A program made the translations under genes and the position numbers. A model generated the notes under the pieces. It was not told where the DNA came from, did not search any database, and was given only the letters and a program-made list of their open reading frames with translations. From an uncultured Pelagibacteraceae bacterium (lineage in GTDB: Bacteria > Pseudomonadota > Alphaproteobacteria > Pelagibacterales > Pelagibacteraceae), in contig CACLEJ010000007.1 of the NCBI GenBank assembly GCA_902605865.1, forward strand, positions 1 through 50,690: 50,690 nt of DNA. The letters run 5' to 3'. This document shows positions 21,232 through 30,457 of this stretch, piece by piece. How positions within the stretch are numbered: position 1 is the first letter of the stretch; every line of letters starts with the position of its first letter.

Positions 21232-22125
21232 ATGGATTTTTTAATATTTCAAGTTCCAATGTTAACCGTTCAAGCTGTCTTAGACGGATTGTTACTTGGA
21301 ATATTATTTGCACTTATTGCATATGGAATGGCTCTTCAATGGGGAGTTATGAATATAATTAATATTGCTCAAGGTGATCTTGTTATATTAGGTGGATATA
21401 TTGCATACTTTATGTATCTTTATGGAATTCACCCAGCGTGGGGAGTAATAGTCTCACCAATTATAATGTATTTTGTTGGGGTTATCATTTACAAATTGGT
21501 TATTAATAAGGTTGTTGATAGAGATTTGTTCATCTCAATTCTTGCAACGTTTGGCATAAGTATTTTATTTATGCAGTTAATGAACTTTGCTTTTGGTGCA
21601 GATGTTGTTCTTGCAAATTCAGGTTATGGGACAACTATGTTATTTGATAATTCTGTAACATTGCCAAACTCTAAGATTTTCTCAGCATTTATAAGCATAG
21701 TATTTGCTATTGGATTAGTGATTTATATGAAAAAATCAAAACTAGGACGAGCTATTAGAGCAACTGCTCAAAATGCTAGAGCTGCAAAAATATTAGGTGT
21801 AGATACAGAAAAAGTTTACGCAGCAACTTTTGGAATAAACGCAGCATTGTGTGGAGTTGCTGGAGCACTAATCTCGATTACATTTACCATTCATCCTTAT
21901 ATGGGATTACCTTACACAATAAGATCTTTTATGATTGTAATTGTTGCAGGTTTGGGAAATTTACCTGGCGTAGCCATGTCAGGAATGGGTCTTGGTGTTT
22001 TTGAAGAATTTGCAGATTATATTTTAGGAACAGAATTTAGAATAGGCTCTGTATTTTTGTTATTAGTTTTAATTTTAGTTTATAGAAGATTTAAACTTTC
22101 TAAAAAAAGAGAGTACTTAAAATAA
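21232..22125 (+). CDS. Branched-chain-type ABC transporter permease, LivH-like
   Basis: Integral-membrane half of the importer. The 297 residues form about eight helices and show the LivH hallmark GLLLGILFALIAYGMALQWGVMNIINIAQGDLVILGGY (about residues 19-56) and the EAA-like loop GRAIRATAQNARAAKILGVDTEKVYAATF (about 172-200) that contacts the ATPases. Overlaps the next permease gene by one base. First gene after the hairpin terminator, in SBP-H-M-G-F order. Confidence 0.92.
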   Translation: MDFLIFQVPMLTVQAVLDGLLLGILFALIAYGMALQWGVMNIINIAQGDLVILGGYIAYFMYLYGIHPAWGVIVSPIIMYFVGVIIYKLVINKVVDRDLFISILATFGISILFMQLMNFAFGADVVLANSGYGTTMLFDNSVTLPNSKIFSAFISIVFAIGLVIYMKKSKLGRAIRATAQNARAAKILGVDTEKVYAATFGINAALCGVAGALISITFTIHPYMGLPYTIRSFMIVIVAGLGNLPGVAMSGMGLGVFEEFADYILGTEFRIGSVFLLLVLILVYRRFKLSKKREYLK

Positions 22126-23174
22126 TGAATAAAAATATAATTTTATATGCTGCTATTTTAATATTTGGTGTCTCAGCACCTTTTGTTTTCCCAGCATTTA
22201 AAGTTCAATTGTCTATTCTTTGTATCTTAATCATCTTAGCAATTACATGGAATGTTCAAGGTGGAGAAATGGGATATAATACTTTTGGAAATATTCTTTT
22301 TTATGGACTTGGAATGTATCTCTGTGCCTCGGTTCAAGTTGGGATGTTCTTTCCTTTAGCTGAATGGACAGAAGGTGGCGGAGAAAAAACATTTGTCCAT
22401 ACTCCTGCACAATTTTTTCAAGGATTTGCAGTAGGACTTGCTGTAGCTGCAATTGTTCCTGCAATAGTAGCAGGTTTAATTGGCTACTCAATTTTAGGTC
22501 TTAGAGGACATTATTTTGCGATTTGCACATTAGGTTTAGGTGTTGCTGCTGGAGAAATTTCAGGAGGAATAGAAATAATTGGAGCAGGTCAAGGATTTAC
22601 CACTCCTCCTTTTCCAAAAGTTGGAAGTTTAGAAGCAAGAGGAGAATTTTTTTATTTTTGTAGTTTTGCAGTTTTAATTTTTACATTTCTTGCTGTTAAA
22701 GCAATTTACTCAACCAGATTTAAATTAGTTCTAAATGCAATAAGAGATAATGAAGATAAGGCAGAAGCCATGGGCATCCAAACTATGAAGTATAAAATTA
22801 TTGGTTGGATGATATCTGCTTTTTTCTGCGGTCTAGCTGGAGGTATCATGGGTGGACTTGTTGGATATATAGATTCAACCGACGTTGCTTTTGATGGAAG
22901 AGAAATGGGAGTGTTTATGGTATTGATGGCAATATTAGGTGGTAAAGGAACTTTGTGGGGACCCGTTATTGGAGCTACCGTTTTTCATATATTTAAAGAG
23001 GGTTTTTGGACATTCTTCCTTGGATGGCAGTATGTAGCCCTTGGAGTGCTAATAGTTGTCATTGTTATCTATTTTCCTGAGGGAATTATGGGGTGGTTAA
23101 GAGAAAAATATCCTGAAAGATTTGGAGAAGTGGTCGATGAGGCTGATCGTAAGGCACAGGTTGAACTCAAATGA
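22125..23174 (+). CDS. Branched-chain-type ABC transporter permease, LivM-like
   Basis: Second integral-membrane subunit. The 349 residues include the LivM features LSILCILIILAITWNVQGGEMGYNTFGN, LRGHYFAICTLGLGVAAGEI and the ATPase-coupling loop LNAIRDNEDKAEAMGIQTMKYK (about residues 203-224). Ends with a soluble Glu/Lys tail. Overlaps LivG by 4 bases (ATGA). Works with the preceding LivH-like subunit as a heterodimer. Confidence 0.92.
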   Translation: MNKNIILYAAILIFGVSAPFVFPAFKVQLSILCILIILAITWNVQGGEMGYNTFGNILFYGLGMYLCASVQVGMFFPLAEWTEGGGEKTFVHTPAQFFQGFAVGLAVAAIVPAIVAGLIGYSILGLRGHYFAICTLGLGVAAGEISGGIEIIGAGQGFTTPPFPKVGSLEARGEFFYFCSFAVLIFTFLAVKAIYSTRFKLVLNAIRDNEDKAEAMGIQTMKYKIIGWMISAFFCGLAGGIMGGLVGYIDSTDVAFDGREMGVFMVLMAILGGKGTLWGPVIGATVFHIFKEGFWTFFLGWQYVALGVLIVVIVIYFPEGIMGWLREKYPERFGEVVDEADRKAQVELK

Positions 23175-23911
23175 GTATACTTGAAGTAAATAATGTGAGT
23201 AAATCTTTTGGAGGTGTTAAGGCCAATGTTGATATTTCTATGGCAGTCGAAAAAGGAAAAATTGTTGGACTTATTGGTCCAAATGGATCTGGAAAAACGA
23301 CGTTATTTAATTCTATAGTAGGAACTTATCCCATAGATCAAGGTTCAATAAAATTTAATGGTAAAGAGGTTTCAGAATTACCAGTTCCAATTATTGCAAA
23401 ACTTGGTCTTCTAAGAACATTTCAACAAACAAGAATATATGGAAAACTTAATTGTGTTGATAACATGCTAATAAGTCATAAAGCTAGTGACGAAAGTTTA
23501 GTTTCCATTTTCTCTAAAGTTCCTAAAAACTTAACAGATAAGGCCGAAAATTTGTTAAACTTTGTTGGACTATATCAGAAGAGAAATTTAAGAGCAGGTG
23601 ACTTATCATTTGGTCAACAAAAACTTTTAGAACTTGCAATGGCATTGATGAATGAACCAGAAATGTTACTTTTGGATGAACCAACCGCAGGTATTAATCC
23701 AACATTGATAAATGGAATTATAGATAGATTAATAAAAGTAAATCAAGATTTTGGAATTACTTTATTAGTCATTGAACACAATATGAGAGTAATTATGCAA
23801 TTGGCAGAAAGTATTTTTTGCTTAGCACATGGAAAAATGCTTGCCAATGGAACACCAGATGAAATTAAAAATGATAAGCGAGTTATAGATGCTTATTTAG
23901 GAGCACAATAA
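23171..23911 (+). CDS. Branched-chain-type ABC transporter ATPase, LivG-like
   Basis: Cytoplasmic ATPase energising the importer. The 246 residues have Walker A GPNGSGKTT (about 37-45), the LivG-specific signature LSFGQQKLLELA, Walker B MLLLDEPTAGINP and the switch His in VIEHNM. Co-translated with LivM (4-base overlap) and with the following LivF (1-base overlap). Confidence 0.93.
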   Translation: MSILEVNNVSKSFGGVKANVDISMAVEKGKIVGLIGPNGSGKTTLFNSIVGTYPIDQGSIKFNGKEVSELPVPIIAKLGLLRTFQQTRIYGKLNCVDNMLISHKASDESLVSIFSKVPKNLTDKAENLLNFVGLYQKRNLRAGDLSFGQQKLLELAMALMNEPEMLLLDEPTAGINPTLINGIIDRLIKVNQDFGITLLVIEHNMRVIMQLAESIFCLAHGKMLANGTPDEIKNDKRVIDAYLGAQ

Positions 23912-24696
23912 TGGCTAATCAATATGAAGTATTAGGTAAAGCACCTGGTGCTGACGATCTAAAAAAACTTTCAGAGGATAATATTCACTTAACAATTAAA
24001 GGTTTATCAGCTGGCTATGGTAAAATGGAAATTCTTCATAATTTAGATTTGTTTGTCAGCAAGGCACAATCATTATGTTTGATTGGTCCCAATGGAGCAG
24101 GAAAATCGACAATCCTTCATTCAATATATGGTTTTACGAATATTTTTTCTGGTAAAATCGAAGTTGATGGCAAAGAAATTACAAACCTTACGCCTGCAGA
24201 GAAACTAAAATCTCAAGGAATAGCTTATATACTTCAAGATAATTCTGTTTTTCCAGACATGACTGTAGAAGAAAACCTTTTAATGGGCGGATATATAAAA
24301 GATAAAACTGAAGAGTCATTTGAAGAAGCAGAGAGAGTTCTTCAGAAATATGAGAGATTAAGAAATAGAAGAAACCAACCAGCCAAAGTTTTATCTGGCG
24401 GTGAGAGAAGATTGTTAGAAATATCTAGAGCTTTAGTAATGAAACCATCTATTTTATTAGTTGATGAACCTTCAATTGGATTAGAACCAAGATATATTCA
24501 AATGGTATTTGAAATCTTAGATGATCTTCAAAAAAATGAGAAAAAAACAATTATATTGGTTGAACAAAATGCCAAAAAGGGTTTGGAGTTTGCCGACATT
24601 GGATATGTTTTAGTTTCTGGACAAACTGCTATTGCAGGTAAAGGAGATGAACTTTTAAATAATCCAGATGTAGGTCGTCTATTTTTAGGCGGTTGA
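23911..24696 (+). CDS. Branched-chain-type ABC transporter ATPase, LivF-like
   Basis: Second ATPase subunit. The 261 residues have Walker A GPNGAGKST, signature LSGGERRLLEIS, Walker B ILLVDEPSIGLEP and switch region ILVEQNAKKGLEFAD. About 25 residues (MANQYEVLGKAPGADDL...) precede the usual LivF start, an N-terminal extension relative to typical 235-residue LivF. Overlaps LivG by one base and the AzlC gene by one base. Confidence 0.92.
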   Translation: MANQYEVLGKAPGADDLKKLSEDNIHLTIKGLSAGYGKMEILHNLDLFVSKAQSLCLIGPNGAGKSTILHSIYGFTNIFSGKIEVDGKEITNLTPAEKLKSQGIAYILQDNSVFPDMTVEENLLMGGYIKDKTEESFEEAERVLQKYERLRNRRNQPAKVLSGGERRLLEISRALVMKPSILLVDEPSIGLEPRYIQMVFEILDDLQKNEKKTIILVEQNAKKGLEFADIGYVLVSGQTAIAGKGDELLNNPDVGRLFLGG

Positions 24697-25400
24697 TGAT
24701 CAGCTCCAAATATTTTCTTCAAGGAATAATTGCATCAAAAAAATTTGATAGCCCAGCCATTGCCTTAGGTGCGAGTTTTGTTGCAATCGGTGCTTTGCTT
24801 AAAAATTTAGGTTTTACTATCCAAGAAAGTATTTTTTCAACTTTGTTAACTTATGCTCTTCCAGGATCTTTAGTCATGGCAGAGTCTATGTTAATTGGTG
24901 CCTCGCTTGTAAATATTTTTCTTGCAGTGTGGTTGGTTAACTCAAGACTTTATCCAATGACGGTTTCAATTATGCCATTATTAAAACATGAAAGCCAACC
25001 AAGATGGAAATATTACTTATCATGTCATTTTGTTGCTGTTTCATCATGGTTGATTTTAAAAAGTAACTATGAGGAAATAGAAAGGAAATACAGAATAGAT
25101 TTTTGGATTGGTATAGGAACAGCCACATGGTTGGTTGCAATTTTTTCAACCATTATTGGTTATTATGCCTCTGATTTTTTAAATAGAGATATGATTATTG
25201 CTCTAGCGATAATAAACCCAATTTATTTTATGTGTGCAATGATAGGTGTAATGAAGACAGTACAACTTACATCTGCAATTTTACTTGGTGCATTATTAGG
25301 ACCTATTTTTTATTTTATTTCTCCCGAGTGGAGTGTACTTATCGGTGGGTTGGTTGCTGGGACAATTTCTTATTTTATTGGAGAAAAATATGGCAATTAA
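24696..25400 (+). CDS. azlC: AzlC family protein (branched-chain amino acid exporter subunit)
   Basis: Large membrane subunit of the AzlCD-type amino acid exporter. I take the ATG at 24696, which overlaps the LivF stop (TGATG) and gives 234 residues; a TTG one codon earlier is also in frame. Features are GASFVAIGALLKNLGFTIQESIFSTLLTYALPGSLVMAE, in which the PG and hydrophobic helices match AzlC, and RLYPMTVSIMPLLK. About six to seven helices. Followed by azlD with an 11-base overlap. Its presence in an importer operon is notable. Confidence 0.85.
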   Translation: MISSKYFLQGIIASKKFDSPAIALGASFVAIGALLKNLGFTIQESIFSTLLTYALPGSLVMAESMLIGASLVNIFLAVWLVNSRLYPMTVSIMPLLKHESQPRWKYYLSCHFVAVSSWLILKSNYEEIERKYRIDFWIGIGTATWLVAIFSTIIGYYASDFLNRDMIIALAIINPIYFMCAMIGVMKTVQLTSAILLGALLGPIFYFISPEWSVLIGGLVAGTISYFIGEKYGN

Positions 25401-25716
25401 CATAGTTTTAGCAATAATAGTAACTTCTCTCGCAACTTATTTATCGAGATTTCTTGGAGCATTTACCTCAGAAAAAATTAGTGAAAAATCTAAAATTTAT
25501 AGATGGTTCAATTGTATAGCATATTCAACTTTAGCTGCCTTAATTTCAAGAATACTCATATTTCCGTCAGGAGATCTTTCCGAAGTCAACTATATTTCAA
25601 GGATAATTGTAATTTTATTATCAATATTAATTTTTTATGTCACAAAAAGAAATTTAGTTTATCCAACAGTATTATCTGCTATAATTTTAGCTGCATTAAA
25701 TAGTTTTGCGGTATGA
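25390..25716 (+). CDS. azlD: AzlD family protein (branched-chain amino acid exporter small subunit)
   Basis: Small membrane subunit pairing with AzlC. Starting at ATG 25390 (MAINIVLAII) gives 108 residues with four helices, the usual AzlD size; an upstream in-frame start at 25333 lies deep inside azlC and is rejected. TSLATYLSRFLGAF near the N-terminus matches the family's TYxxRxLPF pattern. Overlaps azlC by 11 bases and the next gene by 4 (ATGA). Confidence 0.85.
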   Translation: MAINIVLAIIVTSLATYLSRFLGAFTSEKISEKSKIYRWFNCIAYSTLAALISRILIFPSGDLSEVNYISRIIVILLSILIFYVTKRNLVYPTVLSAIILAALNSFAV

Positions 25717-26225
25717 AAAAACTTATTTTTATTATATTTTTTTTAATTTTTAGTAGTAATGTAAACGCTGGTTGTGATGATCCTATAACTGATGGTGTAG
25801 ATTATACAAAATGCAAATTTTCAGATGGTCAAGATTTACAAGGAAGTTACCTTCCTAATTCAAATCTGTCTTTTGCAAGTTTTATTCAAGTAAATTTCGA
25901 CAAGAGCATAATGATGAATTCAAATCTTTCATTTGGAACATTTTCTGAATCATCATTTATTAGAGCGAATTTATATGAGTCAATTTTAACAGGGGCGAAT
26001 TTTGAACTTTCAAATTTCTCAAGTGCTAATTTAACAAGAGTGGACTTCATGGGATCTACATTGATAGATACAAATTTTCAAAATTCAAACTTAATGGAAG
26101 CAAATTTTACGTCTTCAAATATTTTAAATGCAAATTTTGATGGAGCTAACTTAATAGGTGCGATCTGGACTAATGGTGAAATTTGTGGACCAGACTCAAT
26201 AGGAATTTGCAATAAAACAAATTAA
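25713..26225 (+). CDS. Secreted pentapeptide-repeat protein
   Basis: A 170-residue protein with a signal peptide (residues 1-19, cleavage likely after SNVNA) and then a right-handed beta-helix predicted from pentapeptide repeats such as ANLYES, GANFEL, SANLTR, SNLMEA, ANFTSS and GANLIG (about residues 45-150). Four cysteines (two after the signal peptide, two at the C-terminus) could form disulfides in the periplasm. The Cys after cleavage lacks a proper lipobox. Function unknown; it overlaps azlD by 4 bases and the glutarate hydroxylase gene by 1, so it is co-translated with transport and catabolic genes. Confidence 0.82.
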   Translation: MKKLIFIIFFLIFSSNVNAGCDDPITDGVDYTKCKFSDGQDLQGSYLPNSNLSFASFIQVNFDKSIMMNSNLSFGTFSESSFIRANLYESILTGANFELSNFSSANLTRVDFMGSTLIDTNFQNSNLMEANFTSSNILNANFDGANLIGAIWTNGEICGPDSIGICNKTN

Positions 26226-27145
26226 TGCAAGATTTAAAACAAATAGATGGATTTGATATATCTTTTCATGAAAAATCAAAAAGAATTATAAATATTAAAA
26301 TTGAAGATGAAATAATTGAAAGACTTATATTTCCTTTTAAAAAATTTGATATAACTGCACTCGAATATAAACCCTTTACACGTTTTACAATTGCAAAAAG
26401 TCTAGATGAGAGCACATCTCATAAACTAAGTAAACTTTTAAACCATATATTAAAAAATAGAAATACAGGTTGCTTCATAATAGGACCTAAAAACATTTCA
26501 TCTAAAATTGATCAAACATTTCTAATTAAGCTATCTACAGCAATTACACATTTAATTGGCAATCCTAATCATGACTCAATGGCTGGAAAATATTATGCAA
26601 GATTTCATGTAAAGCATGATGATAATAGCGATTCTTATCTAAGAAAAGCATATATAAATATGGATCTTCATACTGATGGCACTTATGTAAAAGAGACTAC
26701 CGATTGGATATTAATGTCAAAATTGGAGGAAGAAAATGTAGACGGTGGAGAAACTGCTTTATTACATCTTGATGATTGGGAACATTTGTCAGATTTAGTA
26801 AATGATGAAGTTGGTAAACAAGATTTTATTTGGGGTTCTCCTAAGAGTAAAAATGTTGGTTATAAAGTCGAACATCCAGTTTTTTCAAAAGATCAAAATG
26901 GAGAACCTACAATTTCTTATATAGACCAATTTCCAGAACCAAAAAATATGAAGCAGGGTTTATTTCTTCAAAAATTATCAGATTCATTAGAGGGAAGCCA
27001 AAATAAAATTGTAACCTCTCTACCAGTAGGTAGTGCTATAGTTGCAAATAATTACTTTTGGCTACATGGCAGAAAACCATTCAAAGAAAATAAAAAATTA
27101 TCAAGGGAATTGCTTAGAATTAGAGGTTCCTTTTTTAATAATTAA
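26225..27145 (+). CDS. glaH: Glutarate 2-hydroxylase (CsiD/GlaH family, 2-oxoglutarate/Fe(II) dependent)
   Basis: Hydroxylates glutarate to L-2-hydroxyglutarate while converting 2-oxoglutarate to succinate, part of lysine-to-glutarate degradation. The 306 residues closely follow E. coli CsiD as I recall it: ALEYKPFTRFTIAKSLD, ATAVAHLIG-like AITHLIGNPNHDSMAGKYYARF, then MDLHTDGTYVKETTDW with H149-x-D151, GGETALLHLDDWEHL, YIDQF and the distal NNYFWLHGR with His281, and a terminal RELLRIRG arginine for 2-oxoglutarate. The usual partner, L-2-hydroxyglutarate dehydrogenase (LhgO), is not in this window. Overlaps the upstream gene by one base, placing it in the importer/exporter operon. Confidence 0.9.
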   Translation: MQDLKQIDGFDISFHEKSKRIINIKIEDEIIERLIFPFKKFDITALEYKPFTRFTIAKSLDESTSHKLSKLLNHILKNRNTGCFIIGPKNISSKIDQTFLIKLSTAITHLIGNPNHDSMAGKYYARFHVKHDDNSDSYLRKAYINMDLHTDGTYVKETTDWILMSKLEEENVDGGETALLHLDDWEHLSDLVNDEVGKQDFIWGSPKSKNVGYKVEHPVFSKDQNGEPTISYIDQFPEPKNMKQGLFLQKLSDSLEGSQNKIVTSLPVGSAIVANNYFWLHGRKPFKENKKLSRELLRIRGSFFNN

Positions 27146-27162
27146 GTATAGTAATTACCTCT

Positions 27163-27933
27163 ATGAAACTTGGTTTTATAGGAACTGGAAAAATAACTGA
27201 ATCAGTTGTTACAGGTATTTCTTCGTCAAAAATTAAATATTCCAAAATTTTAGTTTCATCTAGGAATCTTTCTGTTGCAAAAAAATTATCAAAAAATAAC
27301 AAAAAAGTAAGTATTGGCAAGTCAAATCAAGAAATTATTAATAGTTGTGATTGGATTTTTCTTGCAGTTACACCTACGGTTGGAGAAGAAATAATCAAAA
27401 CGCTAAAATTTAAGTCTAACCAAACAATAATAAGTTTTATCTCAACAATTACTTTACCAAGACTAAAGAAATTAATTAATGTAAAGGCAAAAATTTTTAG
27501 AGCTATACCACTTCCACCAATATCATTTAGAAAGGGACCAGTTCCAGTTTTTCCTCCAAATAAAACATTAAAAAACTTTTTCAATAAACTTGGAACAACA
27601 GTTGAAATCAATAATGAAAAGTTATCTAAAAACTTTTGGTCGACATCAGGTATGATGGCTCCATTTTATCAATTATTAAATACCATGTCTAATTGGCTTG
27701 TACAACGAGGTGTTAAAAAAGACAAAGCTCAAAAATATATAACTTCACTGTTTGTTGCATTGTCTGAAGATGCATTAAGAAACTCTGATAAGGATTTAAA
27801 ATTTTTAGTTAAAGAGTCTCAAACTCCCAAAGGATTAAATGAACAAGGAGTACAAGAACTAAGAAAAGCAGGTTTTTATAAGTCTACAGAGAAAACATTA
27901 AATAGTATTCTTAAAAGACTTAACAAAGTATAA
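27163..27933 (+). CDS. ProC-like NAD(P)-dependent reductase (divergent pyrroline-5-carboxylate reductase family)
   Basis: The 256 residues share the ProC fold: an N-terminal Rossmann motif GFIGTGKITESVVTGI, WIFLAVTP at the end of the nucleotide domain, and a C-terminal helical dimerisation domain. Key ProC motifs are altered: the RAMPNTPA region reads RAIPLPPISFRKGP, the GSGPAY-type helix start reads SGMMAPFYQ, and SPGGTT reads TPKGLNEQ. It is therefore probably a paralogue acting on a different imine or oxo substrate rather than the proline biosynthetic enzyme (inference). Sits 17 bases after glaH and 6 before the second importer core, in one transcript. Confidence 0.75.
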   Translation: MKLGFIGTGKITESVVTGISSSKIKYSKILVSSRNLSVAKKLSKNNKKVSIGKSNQEIINSCDWIFLAVTPTVGEEIIKTLKFKSNQTIISFISTITLPRLKKLINVKAKIFRAIPLPPISFRKGPVPVFPPNKTLKNFFNKLGTTVEINNEKLSKNFWSTSGMMAPFYQLLNTMSNWLVQRGVKKDKAQKYITSLFVALSEDALRNSDKDLKFLVKESQTPKGLNEQGVQELRKAGFYKSTEKTLNSILKRLNKV

Positions 27934-27939
27934 TTCTCT

Positions 27940-28737
27940 ATGTCATCAGATTTAAATATTCTGAAAATAGAAAATATCTCAAAATATTTTGGAGGACTTG
28001 CTGCTGTATCTAATTGTTCATTAACTATTAAAAGGGGCACAATAACTGGAATTATTGGTCCAAATGGATCTGGAAAAACCACTCTATTTAATCTTATTGC
28101 AGGAAATTTAAAATCCTCAAAAGGAAAAGTTTTTTTTAATAAAGAAAATATAACGGACATACCATCTCACGAATTATTTTCAAAAGGACTTCTAAGAACT
28201 TTTCAAATTGCACATGAATTCTCTAATCTTACTGTCTTAGAAAATTTAATGATGGTTCCAGGAAACCAAACTGGAGAAATACTGTTAAATGCATTTATAA
28301 AGCCTAAACTTATTAAAGAAGAGGAAGAACAAATAAGACTTAAAGCCTATGATGTAGCAGAATTTTTAAATTTAAAGCACTTAGCTAATGAAAGAGCAGG
28401 AAATCTGTCAGGAGGTCAAAAAAAATTACTAGAATTAGGAAGAACCATGATGGTAGATGCCAAATTAGTTTTATTAGATGAGGTAGGAGCGGGTGTTAAT
28501 AGAACACTATTAAAAGAACTGGGAACTGCAATTTTAAGACTTAATAAGGAAAAAAATTATACATTTTGTATGATTGAACACGATATGGATTTCATTAGTA
28601 GGATGTGCGACCCAGTAATTGTAATGTCAGAGGGTGCAGTTCTATTTGAAGGAACCTCTGATGAAGTAAAAAAAAATGAGCAAGTTATAGAAAGCTATCT
28701 CGGTAGAGTAAAAAAAATTAATGGGGAAACTAGCTAA
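27940..28737 (+). CDS. Second importer: LivG-like ATPase
   Basis: The 265-residue ABC ATPase has Walker A GPNGSGKTT, signature NLSGGQKKLLELG and Walker B VLLDEVGAGVN, in which the usual DEPTAG reads DEVGAG, a variant I have seen in some LivG-type subunits. The switch His is in MIEHDMDFI. First ATPase of a second importer core whose gene order is G-F-H-M, different from the first importer; no binding-protein gene is on this strand. Overlaps LivF by one base. Confidence 0.9.
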   Translation: MSSDLNILKIENISKYFGGLAAVSNCSLTIKRGTITGIIGPNGSGKTTLFNLIAGNLKSSKGKVFFNKENITDIPSHELFSKGLLRTFQIAHEFSNLTVLENLMMVPGNQTGEILLNAFIKPKLIKEEEEQIRLKAYDVAEFLNLKHLANERAGNLSGGQKKLLELGRTMMVDAKLVLLDEVGAGVNRTLLKELGTAILRLNKEKNYTFCMIEHDMDFISRMCDPVIVMSEGAVLFEGTSDEVKKNEQVIESYLGRVKKINGETS

Positions 28738-29444
28738 TGGCATTTTTTGAGGGAAATAATATGACAGGTGGTTACGGTGATGGTCCAGATATTATTAATT
28801 CTTGTTCTATAAATGTCGACAAAGGGGAAATTGTTGCAATCCTAGGTCCAAATGGTGCTGGAAAGTCTACTGCCATGAAAGCAATGTTAGGTTTATTAAA
28901 TTTAAAATCTGGAAGTGTAGTTATAGAAGATCAAGACATATCCAAATTTTCCCCACAAGAGAGAGTTCAAAGAGGAATCTCTTTTGTGCCACAGACAAAA
29001 AATGTTTTTTCAGAATTGACAGTAAGAGAAAATCTTGAAATAGGTGGATTTCTTAGAAAAGATGATATCGATATAGTCATCAATCAGATATACGAATTAT
29101 TTCCAATTTTAGCAGAAAAAAGAGACCAAATTGTTGGACAATTATCTGGTGGTCAAAGACAACAAGTAGCCTTAGGAAGAGCTTTAATGATACAGCCATC
29201 AGTTTTAATGTTAGATGAACCAACTGCTGGTGTTTCACCTATTGTGATGGATGAATTGTTCGAACATATAGTTAAAGTTAAAAAAACTGGAGTAGCAATA
29301 ATTATGGTAGAGCAGAATGCAAAACAAGCACTTAGCATATCAGACCGTGGTTATGTTTTAGTAACTGGTGAAAATAAATTTGAAGGTTCTGGAAAGGAAT
29401 TGTTAAATGATCCAGAAGTAAGAAGGTCATTTTTAGGAGCTTAA
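28737..29444 (+). CDS. Second importer: LivF-like ATPase
   Basis: The 235-residue ATPase has Walker A GPNGAGKST, signature QLSGGQRQQVALG, Walker B LMLDEPTAGVSP and switch VEQNAKQAL; length is standard for LivF, without the N-terminal extension of the first system. Co-translated with the LivG-like subunit and 2 bases from the permease gene. Confidence 0.92.
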   Translation: MAFFEGNNMTGGYGDGPDIINSCSINVDKGEIVAILGPNGAGKSTAMKAMLGLLNLKSGSVVIEDQDISKFSPQERVQRGISFVPQTKNVFSELTVRENLEIGGFLRKDDIDIVINQIYELFPILAEKRDQIVGQLSGGQRQQVALGRALMIQPSVLMLDEPTAGVSPIVMDELFEHIVKVKKTGVAIIMVEQNAKQALSISDRGYVLVTGENKFEGSGKELLNDPEVRRSFLGA

Positions 29445-29446
29445 TT

Positions 29447-30457
29447 ATGGATTTTATCAATGCAATTATTGTATTATTGAATTACACAATATTACCTGCC
29501 TTAACCTATGGGTCTCAATTAGCTTTGGGGGCAATATTTGTTACCCTTATTTATGGAATTTTGAGATTTGCTAATTTTGCAACAGGAGACATGATGTCTT
29601 TTGGAACTATGTTTGCAGTTTTATTTACTTATTATTTGCAATCAAAAGGAATAAGTTTCGGTTTTTTGCCAACAGCTTTACTTACTATACCTTTTGCCGT
29701 TGCAATGATGATATTCTATATGCTCATCATAGATAAAACAGTTTTTAGTTATTATAGAATAAATAAAAGTCCCCCAGTGCAATTAGCAATGGTTAGCATT
29801 GGTGTAATGTTCGTAACTCAAGCAATTATTAGAATAATTATTGGTCCCACTGATAGAAGATTTATGGATGGGGAAAAATTTATCCTAAAAGCGTCAGAAT
29901 TTAAGGATATGACAGGACTAGCTGAAGGGTTAACAATCAAATCAACACAAATCATTACTATTTTAGTAACTATTATATTAGTTGCGATCTTATTTTGGTT
30001 TTTAAATAAAACAAAAACAGGAACAAGTATGAGAGCTTATTCAGATAATGAGGATTTAGCATTGCTCTCAGGAATAGATCCAAAAAAAGTAGTTCTTATA
30101 ACTTGGATAATTGCAGGAATTTTAGCTACTATAGGAGGCGTATTATATGGCTTAGATAAAAGCTACAGACCTTTTGTTTATTTTAATAATATGCTTCCTA
30201 TATTTGCTGCAGCTATAGCTGGAGGTATTGGTAATCCTTATGGTGCTTTTCTTGGTGGGTATTTAATTGCATTCGCAGAAATATTTCTCACGTATGCATA
30301 TAAAAGATTTTTCATTTATATTTTACCAGAACAACTGGAACCAAACTCTTTGATGCAACTTTTATCTACGGATTACAAGTTTGCAATATCATTCTCAATT
30401 TTGGTCATTGTTTTGGTATTTAGGCCATCTGGAATTTTTGAAGGAAAGAAAATATGA
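29447..30457 (+). CDS. Second importer: LivH-like permease
   Basis: The 336-residue membrane subunit has GSQLALGAIFVTLIYGILRFANFATGDMMSFG (about residues 22-53, the LivH signature) and the coupling loop TSMRAYSDNEDLALLSGIDPKKVV. It is about 40 residues longer than typical LivH; the extra length is in the loop around 125-165 and near the C-terminus (about 285-310). Overlaps the LivM gene by 4 bases. Confidence 0.9.
   Translation: MDFINAIIVLLNYTILPALTYGSQLALGAIFVTLIYGILRFANFATGDMMSFGTMFAVLFTYYLQSKGISFGFLPTALLTIPFAVAMMIFYMLIIDKTVFSYYRINKSPPVQLAMVSIGVMFVTQAIIRIIIGPTDRRFMDGEKFILKASEFKDMTGLAEGLTIKSTQIITILVTIILVAILFWFLNKTKTGTSMRAYSDNEDLALLSGIDPKKVVLITWIIAGILATIGGVLYGLDKSYRPFVYFNNMLPIFAAAIAGGIGNPYGAFLGGYLIAFAEIFLTYAYKRFFIYILPEQLEPNSLMQLLSTDYKFAISFSILVIVLVFRPSGIFEGKKI

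Noticed and set aside
25333..25389. Longer start for azlD
   Set aside because: It would overlap azlC by 68 bases and add residues absent from AzlD proteins.
25713..25775. Lipoprotein signal in the pentapeptide protein
   Set aside because: The cysteine follows NAG rather than a lipobox such as LAGC or LSAC, so ordinary signal peptidase I cleavage is more likely.
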